Positions 26,735 to 35,193 of a stretch of DNA of 64,000 nt are shown here, one piece after another (positions within the stretch are counted from its first letter, which is position 1; each line of letters begins with the position of its first letter). Source of the DNA: CAWIJK01 sp963836375 (GTDB lineage: Bacteria > Actinomycetota > Acidimicrobiia > Acidimicrobiales > RAAP-2); assembly GCA_963836375.1 (NCBI GenBank), contig CAWIJK010000004.1:496001-560000 (forward strand), written 5' to 3'. The translations under genes and the position numbers were made by a program. The notes beneath the pieces are model-generated. The model saw nothing but the letters and a program-made list of their open reading frames with translations. It had not been told where the DNA came from and searched no databases.

Positions 26735-27547
26735 TCATGGTGAGAGCCTCTGGACTAGCTCGGACAACCCGGCGATGTCGTCGATCAGGTGATCGGGAGC
26801 CGAGGCCGCACCGATGAGATCCGACGGACGGAACTTGCCGGTCCTCACCAGGACGCCTGTGATCCCCAGCGCCTGTGCTCCGAGGACGTCGGAGGTGATG
26901 TCGTCGCCGACCATCACCGCATGCTCCGCGCCGATGCCCATCTCCGAGAGGACGGCCTGAAAGAACTCCGGCGCTGGCTTGCCCACCACGTGGACCTCGA
27001 CGTCGGCCGCGGCTTCGATCCCGACGATGAACGCACCCATGTCGAGCGCCGGACCCTCGGCGGTTTGAAAGTGGCTGTTGCGGTGCAGCGCCACGATCGG
27101 GACGCCCCGGGTCGCCAGTTTGAACACGGTGTCCAGCTCGGCGTAGCCGACGCTCGGACCGGCGCCGCCGAGCAGGATCACACCGGGCGGACGATCCGTG
27201 GCCAACCGCACGCCGGGGAGGTCCTCGGCCAGGTCGCCGTGGTTCACGACCAGACAATCAACCTCAGGGTAATTCTCGGCCAGGTAGTGGTCGGCCCCGG
27301 TGACCGCGGTGTGGATCCAGCCGGCCTCGATCGGGAAGCCTGCCCGGACCAGCAGTGAGGCGATCTGGCGCCGTGACCTCGACGAGGTGTTGGTGACGAG
27401 GCGGAAGTCGACGCCGTGCTCTCGGAGCCATGCCACGGCGTCGACGGCCCCGGGCAGGGGCTCCCACGAGACGGTGAGCACCCCGTCGATGTCGAGGAGG
27501 ATCCCCCCACCCACCGTCAGGTCCGAGGTGCCAGGGCGTCCGCTCAC
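26735..27547 (-). CDS. HAD-superfamily IIA hydrolase (NagD-like)
   Basis: 270 residues from the GTG at 27547, which overlaps the stop of the upstream small membrane protein by 4 bp. HAD motif I is LLDIDGVL (Asp19, Asp21), motif II VTNTSSRSRRQ, the Lys motif GKPAPEFF and motif III VMVGDDITSDVLGAQ. The C2-type cap (VNHGDLAEDLPGVRLATDRPPGVILLGG) places it with NagD/HDHD2-like sugar or nucleotide phosphatases. Substrate unknown. Confidence 0.9.
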   Translation of the reverse strand: MSGRPGTSDLTVGGGILLDIDGVLTVSWEPLPGAVDAVAWLREHGVDFRLVTNTSSRSRRQIASLLVRAGFPIEAGWIHTAVTGADHYLAENYPEVDCLVVNHGDLAEDLPGVRLATDRPPGVILLGGAGPSVGYAELDTVFKLATRGVPIVALHRNSHFQTAEGPALDMGAFIVGIEAAADVEVHVVGKPAPEFFQAVLSEMGIGAEHAVMVGDDITSDVLGAQALGITGVLVRTGKFRPSDLIGAASAPDHLIDDIAGLSELVQRLSP

Positions 27548-27816
27548 CCTCGTCGGAGGTGGGAGCCGCCCCGGACTGCGTGCAGCACCATGAAGGCGGC
27601 CAGGAACCCGATGAAGGCAAGGAACGACCAGGGGATGGCTGCTCCGATCCCCACGCGCACGACCAGGACGATGGCCCCGATGGCCAGCACGAAGCCGCCG
27701 ACCCGGCACAGCTCCACGGCCGCCGAGCGGCCCACCACCCTCCGCCGCACCCGGGGCCAGGCGGGCTCGAGGGCCTCGTCCACGGCACGGCGCAGGTGGT
27801 CGTCGGGGGGGCTCAC
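27544..27816 (-). CDS. Small two-helix membrane protein
   Basis: 90 residues from the GTG at 27816; an upstream GTG/ATG at 27897 is possible. A charged N-terminus (DDHLRRAVDEALEPAWPRVRRRVV) is followed by two hydrophobic segments (VGGFVLAIGAIVLVVRVGIGAA and WSFLAFIGFLAAFMVLHAV). It is translationally coupled to the HAD phosphatase. No family recognised. Confidence 0.6.
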   Translation of the reverse strand: MSPPDDHLRRAVDEALEPAWPRVRRRVVGRSAAVELCRVGGFVLAIGAIVLVVRVGIGAAIPWSFLAFIGFLAAFMVLHAVRGGSHLRRG

Positions 27817-27947
27817 GGGGCCCCGTGTTCCGCGCCCCCGCCCGGCAACCTGCCGGCGAGCGGGGGTCGCCCCCGCACCACGGACTCCATCCACCAATTA
27901 TGGCGCCCGGTCATCCGGCCCACCAACGCGGCGGCCGGCACATCGAA

Positions 27948-27983
27948 CCGAGACCCTCGGCTCCCAGCCGGCGAGGGTCTCGG
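27948..27983. other. 12-bp perfect inverted repeat between divergent genes
   Basis: The arms ccgagaccctcg (27948-27959) and cgagggtctcgg (27972-27983) are perfectly complementary around a 12-base loop. The site lies 132 bp upstream of the small membrane protein and 119 bp upstream of the nitrobindin-like gene, so it ends neither. It could be an operator, a leader hairpin or the terminator of an unseen transcript. Confidence 0.5.
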
Positions 27984-28090
27984 CCCCGTGCCCCCTTCAT
28001 CAAGGGCTGGTCCCGGGACCGGGCCGATCGGAGCAGCCCACCCGGTCACTCGCCGAGCACCTCGATGTCACCTTCGTCCGGACCTCACCT

Positions 28091-28096
28091 TATGAT
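28091..28096 (+). promoter_or_regulatory. Putative -10 element of the nitrobindin-like gene
   Basis: TATGAT lies 6 bp before the ATG at 28103, which would make the transcript leaderless, as for the MarR gene. No convincing -35 box is seen. Confidence 0.4.
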
Positions 28097-28102
28097 CCGC
28101 CC

Positions 28103-28654
28103 ATGACAGATGTTTGGGGTCCCTTGGGTGCGCTGGCTGGCGAGTGGGAGGGTGACGGCGGGCTCGACACCGCGTACTCCCATTCGCAACACAAGGTGCT
28201 CGGCACTCCGTTCAAGGAGAAGTTGACGTTCAAGCCCTTCGGACCGGTGGACAACGGGAGCCAGTCCCTCTACGGACTCGACTACAAGACGGCGATGTGG
28301 CGGGGCGACGAGGAGAACCCCTTCCACACCGAAGTCGGCTACTGGCTGTGGGACGCCGCAACCGGAGAGGTCCTGCGCGGCTTCGTGGTGCCTCGGGGCA
28401 TCACCGTGCTCGCCGGTGGGACGGCGGCGGCCGACGCCACCCGGTTCACCCTGACCGCTGAGGCTGGAGACCCCCGCTACGCCATCGGCGAGAACAGCTA
28501 CCTGGCCGAACATGCGTCGACGCTCAGCTACTCGGTGACGGTCACCGTCGACGGGGGCTCCTGGTCGTACGATGAGACGACCATGCTCAAGATGTCCGAG
28601 TTCGACGAGCCGTTCGCGCACACCGATCACAACACCCTCCGTCGCGTCGGCTGA
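28103..28654 (+). CDS. Nitrobindin-like beta-barrel (FABP-like haem-binding) protein
   Basis: 183 residues from the ATG at 28103. The opening LGALAGEWEGDGGLDT matches the conserved W-x-G-x-G start of the THAP4/nitrobindin (DUF1794) barrel. ENPFHTEVGYWLWD, GEVLRGFVVPRGITVLAGG and the His-containing C-terminus fit the family. These proteins bind ferric haem and isomerise peroxynitrite, or bind small hydrophobic ligands. Longer open frame upstream (to 27416) is not part of the family. No operon partner. Confidence 0.75.
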   Translation: MTDVWGPLGALAGEWEGDGGLDTAYSHSQHKVLGTPFKEKLTFKPFGPVDNGSQSLYGLDYKTAMWRGDEENPFHTEVGYWLWDAATGEVLRGFVVPRGITVLAGGTAAADATRFTLTAEAGDPRYAIGENSYLAEHASTLSYSVTVTVDGGSWSYDETTMLKMSEFDEPFAHTDHNTLRRVG

Positions 28655-28822
28655 AGGGCGAAGCGCCTGATCGCTCGGGACGGTGCTCCGATGGCCGCCA
28701 CCGAGAGCGACCGGCACCCTCGGAGCCCTCTTTTTCAGCGGCGGCCGGGCGATGCACACAGCCGCCCCCCGGGGTCGACCGGATCGCGGCAGACTTGGTG
28801 ATGTACAGAGAGGGGAACGGTC

Positions 28823-29167
28823 GTGTCGAACAACGCGCAGCAGCTCCAGGCCGAGATGGCCGAACTCAACCGACGGAACCAGCAATTGCGGTCGGTGCTC
28901 ATTCAATTCGAGGAGACCTGCACCCGGCTGGCCCAGCTCGTCGGGGATGGCGAATCGATGTCCGGGGGGCTCGAGAGGGTCAGAGGGTCCCTTCAGCGCC
29001 GGGACGTGAACGACGCCACCGAGCAGTTCGACACGGCTCGGCACAAGGTCCGGGTGGCGATGTTCGCCCTGGCGCTGGAACAGGGAACGAGCAGATCCGA
29101 GATGGGTCGGTCGCTCGGCATCTCCCGTCAGCTCGCCTCACGGCTCGCAGCCGAAATCGAGGGCTGA
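28823..29167 (+). CDS. Small coiled-coil protein with C-terminal helix-turn-helix
   Basis: 114 residues from a GTG at 28823 with a good ribosome site (agagggg, about 10 bases upstream). The first half is a heptad-like helix (LQAEMAELNRRNQQLRSVLIQFEETCTRL). The end, GTSRSEMGRSLGISRQLASRLAAEIEG, reads as a helix-turn-helix. It could be a small DNA-binding protein. No family recognised. Confidence 0.6.
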   Translation: MSNNAQQLQAEMAELNRRNQQLRSVLIQFEETCTRLAQLVGDGESMSGGLERVRGSLQRRDVNDATEQFDTARHKVRVAMFALALEQGTSRSEMGRSLGISRQLASRLAAEIEG

Positions 29168-29214
29168 CCACCGGCGGGGAGGCCACCGGCGGGGAGGCCA
29201 CCGGCGGGGAGGCC
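29168..29214. repeat. Three tandem copies of a 15-bp GC-rich unit
   Basis: The unit accggcggggaggcc occurs three times head to tail just after the stop of the small HTH gene. It is non-coding. It could arise by slippage. Confidence 0.7.
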
Positions 29215-29371
29215 GTCGCCGGTCGGCGGCGGTCAGATCCCCGCGACCGGGGTTGCCGACCACCTCGGCGAGCGCAAGACGTGCAGTCCGACGGCAGTGC
29301 TTGGGAGCGGTCCCCGATGCTGACAGTATTGGGGCAGCTTCACGCTCGGGTCTCGACGGACTGGAGGAGAC

Positions 29372-30169
29372 GTGTCGGCACTCACCTGGTTCGCCCATCA
29401 CCGGCTCTTGGCCTTCGGCGTCGGACTGACTGTCCTCCTCGTCGGGGTGGCGGTCGGCGTCTGGTTCTTCGTCCTGCGCAGCCCCGCCGCCCCGGTGGAT
29501 CTCCGTCAGGCCCTGAAGCTCTACCGCCAGGACCAGAGGGGCGGCCACGGCGGCGGCGCCGACCTCCCCCCGGCCGGCGTCTACGGCTACCGGACCTCGG
29601 GAGGTGAGCGCCTCAGCTTCGCCGGCATCAGCCGCTCCTTCCCGGCCACGACCGACATGATCGTGACCGAGTCGCGGTGCGCCACGCTCGAATGGGAGCC
29701 GCTCGAGCAGCACATGGAGGGGCTGGTGGAGTGTCCGCAGCCCGACGGGGCTCTGACCATACGGGCAGCGCTGTCCTACGAGCAGATCGCCGGCACCCAG
29801 AACACGGGCGTGATCCGGTGTCCGGCCGGCACCTACCTCGTGCCACCCGACCCCCGTGTCGGGATGCGGTGGCAGACGACGTGTCACTCGACGGGCGAGC
29901 GGGTCGTGTTCACCGGCCAAGTGGTCGGGAGGCCCGAGGTGGACGTGGGCGGACAGAAGGTCCCGGCGCTCCACACCCGGCTCGATCTCTCCTTTTCGGG
30001 TTCGGAGCGGGGACTGAACCCCAACGACTACTGGGTGTCGCCCCAGGACGGCCTGATCCTCGAACAGCGCGAGACGGTGGACCTCGTCCAGAAGGCCGGA
30101 CCGCTCGGATCGGTCCGCTACAGCGAACAGATGGCGATCCGGCTCAACTCGGTCACCCCGGTCCGCTGA
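29372..30169 (+). CDS. Membrane-anchored extracytoplasmic protein of unknown function
   Basis: 265 residues from a GTG at 29372 preceded by a strong Shine-Dalgarno (ggaggag, 29362-29368). One N-terminal transmembrane segment (LLAFGVGLTVLLVGVAVGVWFFVL) anchors a ~225-residue outer domain rich in beta strands with three Cys (SRCATLEW, VECPQP, IRCPAGTY) plus TTCHSTG. The stretch YRTSGGERLSFAG and the closing NDYWVSPQDGLILEQRE occur in uncharacterised actinobacterial proteins. No enzymatic motif. It ends 32 bp from the convergent GH44 gene. Confidence 0.7.
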   Translation: MSALTWFAHHRLLAFGVGLTVLLVGVAVGVWFFVLRSPAAPVDLRQALKLYRQDQRGGHGGGADLPPAGVYGYRTSGGERLSFAGISRSFPATTDMIVTESRCATLEWEPLEQHMEGLVECPQPDGALTIRAALSYEQIAGTQNTGVIRCPAGTYLVPPDPRVGMRWQTTCHSTGERVVFTGQVVGRPEVDVGGQKVPALHTRLDLSFSGSERGLNPNDYWVSPQDGLILEQRETVDLVQKAGPLGSVRYSEQMAIRLNSVTPVR

Positions 30170-30201
30170 CCGGCCCGGCCGGCGGGCGGTGGCCGTCGCT
30201 C

Positions 30202-30950
30202 TCAGGTGCCGGCGGCCACGATCGGTTCGTCCAGGGGCTTGCCGCCCATCGAGCCGAAGAAGGGTGCGTCGCCGAAGCTGAAGACCCCGCCGTCGGAGGC
30301 CACCTCCCAGTAGCCCCCGCCGTCGGGGGTGGCGGCGGCGGCCACGATGGGTTTCACCAACGGCCGGCCACCCATCGAGCCGAAGAAGTCGGCGTCGCCG
30401 AAGCTGAAGACCCCCCCGTCGGAGGCCACCTCCCAGTAGCCCCCGCCGTCGTGGGTGGCGGCGATCGCCACGATGGGCTTCACCAACGGCCGGCCACCCA
30501 CCGAGCCGAAGAAGTCGGCGTCGCCGAAACCGAAGACCCCGCCGTCGGAGGCCACCTCCCAGTAACCCCCGCCGTCGGGGGTGGCGGCGAGCCCCACGAT
30601 GGGGGCGGCCAGGGATCTCGCGCCCATCGAGCCGAAGAAGGCGGCGTCGCCGAAGCTGAAGACCCCGCCGTCGGCGGCCACCTCCCAGTAGCCCCCGCCG
30701 TCGGGGGTGGCGGCGATCCCGACGATGGGTTTCGCCAACGGCCGGCCGCCCATCGAGCCGAAGAAGTCGGCGTCGCCGAAGCTGAAGATCCCCCCGTCGG
30801 CGGCCACCTCCCAGTAGCCACGGTCGTCGGGGGTAGAGGCGATCCCGACGATGGGCTGGTTGAGGGGCTTGCCGCCCATCGAGCCGTAGAAGCCGGCACC
30901 CCCGAAGCTGAAGACCCCTCCGTCGGCGGCCACCTCCCGGTAGCCGCCGG
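30202..30950 (-). repeat. Six tandem ~126-bp repeats encoding the DGGVF module of the GH44 protein
   Basis: Each unit encodes about 42 residues with GYWEVA(A/S)DGG(V/I)F.FG at its start and PIV near its end. Units 2-6 are highly similar in DNA (recurrent cacctcccagtagcccccgc and tcgccgaagctgaagac), suggesting expansion or homogenisation within the gene. Confidence 0.8.
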
Positions 30951-32691
30951 GCCGGGCCGGTGGGGCGGTCGACGGCGCCGTGGTCGCCGGTGGGATGACC
31001 AGCAGGGTGATCGAGTCGGCCGGGTAGGTCATGGTGAGCCCCGTGGGGGACACCGGCTGGTCCGGACCGGGCACCACGGCGTCGAGGTTGGCGTCGTCGT
31101 AGGTGTAGACCTGCGCCTGGGGACCGGGGTTGAAGCCGCTCAGGTCGAGTGGGCTGGTGAGGTCGTTGGCCGTCTTGTTGATGACCATCACCGTCATGGC
31201 GCCGTCGGTGCTGCGCAGGGCCCCGTAGACCGAGAGCTGGCCCTGGTCCGAGCTGGTCGAGGACACCGAGGTGTCGCCGAACTTCGACCCGTCGCCGTCG
31301 TAGTTGCGGTACATGCGGAAGGCGAAGGCGCCGGGCTGGCTTGAACTCGGCGGCCCCCACAGGGTGGCCATGTCGAGACCCTGGTAACCGAAGATGCCCA
31401 GGACGTCGGCCTCGGTCAGGGCGCCGTTGAGCGAGTCGAGCGCCCCGAAGTTGTACTCGCTGATGGCAGTCTTGGTCCCCGGGTAGTACTGGTTCACCCA
31501 GCTCTTCATGCGCGGGATCAGGTCGATCGCCCCGTACCACTCCCCGATCCAGTCGTTCTCCACGTAGGTCGGGTCCCACAGGGAGCGGGTGGACTCGAGG
31601 CGTGCGGCCTGGGTGGTTGCGTCCCCTTCCTCGCACAGGGCGATGCAACCGGACAGGCCGTCAGGGGTGGTCGGGTAGTAGTGCTCGTCGAAGTAGTCGA
31701 GGAGCCGGACCCCGTGCTGGGCCTGGTAGGCGGCCAGCTGCTGGAGGTAGTACTGGGCCTCCCAGATGGACCCCCCGTGGCTGGCCTGGTCGTCCCCGGG
31801 AGGACCGTCGTCGACGTAGGCGGCCCATCCGAAGTCACCAGGACCGTCGACCGCAGCGGTGGGGTCGACGGACTTCACGGCGGCGGCGTACTCCTCGGTG
31901 AGACCGACCAGTTCGTCCCAGCCGGTCTGAGCCGGGTGGATGTCCCGGTGGGTGCCGTCCCAGCCCGAGGGTTCGTTGTCCATCTCGTAGATGCCCACAC
32001 CCCCGGCGGCCGCCGTGCCGAACGTGGCCACCAGGTGCTGGATCCACTGGGCCTCGTAGGCGGGGCTGTTGGGGGTGTTGTTGAGGGCGACGTCGGTGTC
32101 GGCGATGGGCGTGCCCCCCGTGCTGAGGCCGTTGCCGCACTCGGCCCCGCCGGGAAGCGTCACGTCGGGGTTCCAGCTCTGCTGAGACGGATAGAGGGTG
32201 CTCGGGAACGAGCAGTTGGTCGCCGACGTCTTGTTGATGTACGGAATGATCGGGACCGTGAGCATGGTCTGGGCCCCGAACGCCTTGTCCTGGGCCACCA
32301 GGGCGTCCGGGCCGGCGCTCGGCACCGGCGTGGTCGCGCCGCTGCCGCCCATGAAGTACCAGTCGGCACCCGAGTTGGAGGAGTCCTGTTCCCAGTTGTA
32401 CCGGCTGGTGGCGTCACCGCCGAGCCTGATGATCGGGGTGTCGAGCTCCGGGCCGAGGGTCGGGTCCTGGTCGTAGGCGTTCATGCCGTAGATCAGTGGG
32501 CTGATGGGGTGCTGGCCGGCAGCGGCGTCAACCGACAGGGTCGGTCCGGCGACGGCCGACGGGGCCCGGGCCGATCCCGAACCGGCACCGGCCGGCCCGA
32601 TGACCGTCAAGAACAGCCCGGCGGCGGCACCAACCACCAGCCGCGCCGTCCACCTCGCGCCACCCGACCTCCCCCGGTAACCCAGCGTCAC
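30202..32691 (-). CDS. Secreted GH44 endoglucanase/xyloglucanase-type glycosidase with C-terminal DGGVF repeats
   Basis: 829 residues from the GTG at 32691, with a Sec signal peptide (LVVGAAAGLFLTVIGPAGAG). The catalytic domain matches glycoside hydrolase family 44: HPISPLIYGMNAYDQD, EMDNEPSGWDGTHRDIHP (acid/base Glu240) and AISEYNFG (nucleophile Glu412). GH44 enzymes cut cellulose, xyloglucan and other beta-1,4-glucans. After a beta domain and a Thr/Pro linker, residues ~580-829 hold six ~42-residue repeats of the form GYWEVASDGGVFSFGDADFFGSMGG...PIV, likely a beta-propeller or surface module. It is divergent from the 32990 gene. Confidence 0.88.
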   Translation of the reverse strand: MTLGYRGRSGGARWTARLVVGAAAGLFLTVIGPAGAGSGSARAPSAVAGPTLSVDAAAGQHPISPLIYGMNAYDQDPTLGPELDTPIIRLGGDATSRYNWEQDSSNSGADWYFMGGSGATTPVPSAGPDALVAQDKAFGAQTMLTVPIIPYINKTSATNCSFPSTLYPSQQSWNPDVTLPGGAECGNGLSTGGTPIADTDVALNNTPNSPAYEAQWIQHLVATFGTAAAGGVGIYEMDNEPSGWDGTHRDIHPAQTGWDELVGLTEEYAAAVKSVDPTAAVDGPGDFGWAAYVDDGPPGDDQASHGGSIWEAQYYLQQLAAYQAQHGVRLLDYFDEHYYPTTPDGLSGCIALCEEGDATTQAARLESTRSLWDPTYVENDWIGEWYGAIDLIPRMKSWVNQYYPGTKTAISEYNFGALDSLNGALTEADVLGIFGYQGLDMATLWGPPSSSQPGAFAFRMYRNYDGDGSKFGDTSVSSTSSDQGQLSVYGALRSTDGAMTVMVINKTANDLTSPLDLSGFNPGPQAQVYTYDDANLDAVVPGPDQPVSPTGLTMTYPADSITLLVIPPATTAPSTAPPARPGGYREVAADGGVFSFGGAGFYGSMGGKPLNQPIVGIASTPDDRGYWEVAADGGIFSFGDADFFGSMGGRPLAKPIVGIAATPDGGGYWEVAADGGVFSFGDAAFFGSMGARSLAAPIVGLAATPDGGGYWEVASDGGVFGFGDADFFGSVGGRPLVKPIVAIAATHDGGGYWEVASDGGVFSFGDADFFGSMGGRPLVKPIVAAAATPDGGGYWEVASDGGVFSFGDAPFFGSMGGKPLDEPIVAAGT

Positions 32692-32848
32692 CCCGTGACC
32701 CCCCCTCGGCGAGCAGCTGGCCACCCGAGCCTCGCGCTGGGTGCAGGCCGATGCAACAAGGTGCGGGCCGGCCGACCGCGGACTGGCCGGCCGTTGGGCA
32801 CAGGGGCGTCCGTCTCCGCGACGCACCATCGGGTGGGACAGCCGCCCC

Positions 32849-32888
32849 GGTGCCTCCGAGGCCGTGCCTCCGAGGCGGTGCCTCGGCG
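32849..32888. repeat. 14-bp tandem repeat, about 2.8 copies
   Basis: The unit ggtgcctccgaggc is repeated at 32849-32862, 32863-32876 (one mismatch) and partly at 32877-32888. It lies in the 298-bp intergenic region between GH44 and the secreted helical protein. Confidence 0.65.
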
Positions 32889-32938
32889 ACCGTCGTCCTC
32901 ACAGAATCCTCAGATCTCGGCAACGTCAGCATCACAAG

Positions 32939-32973
32939 GTCGGTGGAGACTGGGCCCTGCAGCCTCCACCGAC
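32939..32973. promoter_or_regulatory. 10-bp perfect inverted repeat in the leader of the 32990 gene
   Basis: The arms gtcggtggag (32939-32948) and ctccaccgac (32964-32973) flank a 15-base loop. The 3' arm ends just before the Shine-Dalgarno (aaggag) of the downstream gene, so it could be a leader hairpin or an operator dyad. Confidence 0.5.
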
Positions 32974-32989
32974 AGGACAAGGAGTCGTC

Positions 32990-33766
32990 ATGCGCCACTC
33001 TCCACTCCGCGACGCCGCCGTGGCCACCGGTGCGGCCCTCTCGGTGCTGGCCTTGGTGGCTTTGCCCGCAGCGGCCGCCCCCGCCGGCGGAGGCCCGGTG
33101 CCCGAGGACGCCGCGCTGGGCCCGGACCCGTCCCTCCAAGAGATCCAGGCGGCGGCGCAGACCGACATCGCCAACCGGGTGGCCTCGCTCAACGCGGCCG
33201 TCGACAGGGTCCGGGCCGCCACCGACCTGGGCGCGGACCAAGGAGCACTGCTCGGCACGCTCCAAGGGGACCTGAGCGGCCTGCCGCAGCTGGGCCAGAC
33301 GATCAGCACCGACACCTCTGTCGCCAGCGCCAAGAGCGACTTCCAGCAGATCTTCTCGGGCTTTCGCGTCTACGCCCTGGTGCTGCCGGCCACCGCGCTG
33401 GTGTCCGCCGACGACCACGTCACCAACACGACGGCCCCCAAGCTGACGGCCGACGCGTCGAGGATCGCGGCCGAGGAGACACCGACCGACCAGGCCCAGG
33501 TGCAGCCGCTGCTGAGTGACCTGGCCACGAAGGTCTCGGCGGCCACGGCCGCGGTCGGAGGCCAGGCGGCGGCCCTGGAGGCCGACACCCCGGCCGAGTG
33601 GAACGCGAACCACGACCTCCTGTCGGCGGCCACGACGGCAACCCGAAGCGCGGTCGGCGACATGGCCCAGGCCCGCTCCGACGCGCAAGAGGCGGCGGCC
33701 GACGTCGGAGCGACCGTCGGGCACCGCGGGGGCGCCGAGCCGGGGACGACCGCCCCGGCGACCTGA
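32990..33766 (+). CDS. Secreted helical protein of unknown function
   Basis: 258 residues from the ATG at 32990 with aaggag about 6 bases upstream. A signal peptide (VATGAALSVLALVALPAAAAPA) is followed by an Ala-rich, Gln/Asp-rich helical domain without Cys (LQEIQAAAQTDIANRVASLNAAVDRV, then VYALVLPATALVSADDHV). It ends in a flexible Gly/Thr-rich tail. Similar uncharacterised exported proteins occur in Actinobacteria. No enzymatic motif is seen. A palindrome lies in its leader. Confidence 0.75.
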   Translation: MRHSPLRDAAVATGAALSVLALVALPAAAAPAGGGPVPEDAALGPDPSLQEIQAAAQTDIANRVASLNAAVDRVRAATDLGADQGALLGTLQGDLSGLPQLGQTISTDTSVASAKSDFQQIFSGFRVYALVLPATALVSADDHVTNTTAPKLTADASRIAAEETPTDQAQVQPLLSDLATKVSAATAAVGGQAAALEADTPAEWNANHDLLSAATTATRSAVGDMAQARSDAQEAAADVGATVGHRGGAEPGTTAPAT

Positions 33767-33855
33767 CCCCGGCCCGGACGGCCGGAGGTCGCCGCACGGC
33801 GGGCCGAGACCGGGTCGCGGCCGGCGGCGGGCCTCCCCGGAGCGCCGGGCCGGCG

Positions 33856-34077
33856 CTAGGAGTAGACGATCTCGTGCTGCTGGACGGCCAGGGTGGGGAC
33901 GGCCCGACCGTCGGCGTCGATGCTGAAGGTGCACGGGTCCCGGTCCACGCCCTTGCAGGTCTCGCACCACCAGACGTCGTCGTACCGGGTGATCGGGATG
34001 TCGAAGTCGAGCCCGAGCGTATCGGGGTCGTAGTGGGTGTCTGGGTGTCCGCTCGGACACCGAGGACTGGCGCTCAT
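33856..34077 (-). CDS. Small zinc-ribbon-like protein
   Basis: 73 residues from the ATG at 34077; the frame could start at 34107. CPSGH near the start and CETCKGVDRDPC in the middle give four Cys/His ligand candidates. The DIPITRYDDVWWCETC segment suggests a compact metal-binding fold. No family recognised. Confidence 0.5.
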   Translation of the reverse strand: MSASPRCPSGHPDTHYDPDTLGLDFDIPITRYDDVWWCETCKGVDRDPCTFSIDADGRAVPTLAVQQHEIVYS

Positions 34078-34161
34078 GGCCCCGAGGGTAGGGCTTGGGC
34101 ATCCCAAGATCGGGGATGCTCGCCCAGGCTCAGGTCCCGGAGACCGCCGGGACCCTGCGGG

Positions 34162-35148
34162 TCAGCCGTGCTGCCAGAATCGGCTCTGGAGGCTCCTGAT
34201 GCCCGGAAGGGCGACCTGATCGAGCCGGGCCAGGTCGTCGTCGTCGACGCACCATCCGAGGGCGCCGGCGTTCTCCTCCGCCTGGTGGCGGTTCTTGGCG
34301 CCCGGGATGGGGACGGTCCCCTTGGCCATCACCCAGTTGAGGGCCACTTGGCTGGGTGCCTTGCCCCCGTGCTTGTCGCCGATGCGCCGCAACTCGGCGA
34401 CGACGGCTTCGACGGTCGCCATCGGGTGCTTGGAGAAGTTCCGCTTGCCCGGGGGCGGGTGCGAGACCGAGTACTTGCCGGTCAGGCGCCCCTGACCGAT
34501 CGGTGAGTACGCCAGGGGCAGTACTCCCAGTTCGGCACAGGTCGCGAGAAGGCCGCTCGTCTCCGGGGAGCGCCGCAGCAGGGAGAATTCGATCTGATTG
34601 GTGGCCAGCTTCATCCCCCGGCCGCTCAGCGCGGCGGCCATCGACCGGGTTTCGGACACGGAGTAGTTCGACACCCCCACCGTCTTGACCAGTCCCTCTT
34701 GGTGCGCCGCAGCCAGGGCGTCGGCGAGGGCCGAATGGGAGCGGAGGCTGATCGGGCCGTGGATCTGGTAGAGGTCGACCGCCGGCCGCCCCAGGCGGTC
34801 CAGCGACGCCCGGAGGGCTTTCAGCAGTGCGCCGCGGACGTCGAGCTTCCACGGGGACGGCATGAATTTGGTGGCGACGACGACCCGGGCGGCCCGTTGT
34901 GGGTCACGGGCCAGCATCCCCCCGATGATCCGCTCGCTCTCGCCCCGGCCGTACACCTCGGCGGTGTCGAAGAACGTCACGCCGGCGTCGATCGAGGCGT
35001 CCCATGCGTCTTGGATCGAGTCGGTGGTGAGCTCCGCGTCGTAGCCCCCCATGCCCCACGTGGACCGGTCGCCCCACGCCCAGGTCCCGACGCCGAGCGG
35101 CGGGACGCGGACGTCGGCGCCGGCCAGGTCGTAGTGGTCGGGAATCAC
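34162..35148 (-). CDS. Aldo/keto reductase
   Basis: 328 residues with the full catalytic tetrad of the NADPH-dependent AKR barrel: Asp61 and Tyr66 in FFDTAEVYGRGE, Lys94 in VATKF, His130 in LYQIHGP. The cofactor-binding end is also present (VPIPGAKNRHQAEENAGALGW). It resembles AKR11/AKR13-like bacterial enzymes (plant-chloroplast-type YqkF family). It reduces aldehydes or ketones; substrate unknown. Confidence 0.92.
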   Translation of the reverse strand: MIPDHYDLAGADVRVPPLGVGTWAWGDRSTWGMGGYDAELTTDSIQDAWDASIDAGVTFFDTAEVYGRGESERIIGGMLARDPQRAARVVVATKFMPSPWKLDVRGALLKALRASLDRLGRPAVDLYQIHGPISLRSHSALADALAAAHQEGLVKTVGVSNYSVSETRSMAAALSGRGMKLATNQIEFSLLRRSPETSGLLATCAELGVLPLAYSPIGQGRLTGKYSVSHPPPGKRNFSKHPMATVEAVVAELRRIGDKHGGKAPSQVALNWVMAKGTVPIPGAKNRHQAEENAGALGWCVDDDDLARLDQVALPGIRSLQSRFWQHG

Positions 35149-35193
35149 GGCTGCACCGTACCTGGTGGGCCGAGGGCGCCGTCGGCCCGGGGA

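Noticed and set aside
30202..30950. Regular ~126-bp periodic DNA considered as a CRISPR or satellite array
   Set aside because: The period is a multiple of three and encodes conserved protein repeats. There are no short palindromic repeats with unique spacers.
29138..31648. Long minus-strand frame overlapping GH44 in another phase
   Set aside because: Arg/Gly-rich shadow; the GH44 frame has the catalytic motifs and a signal peptide.
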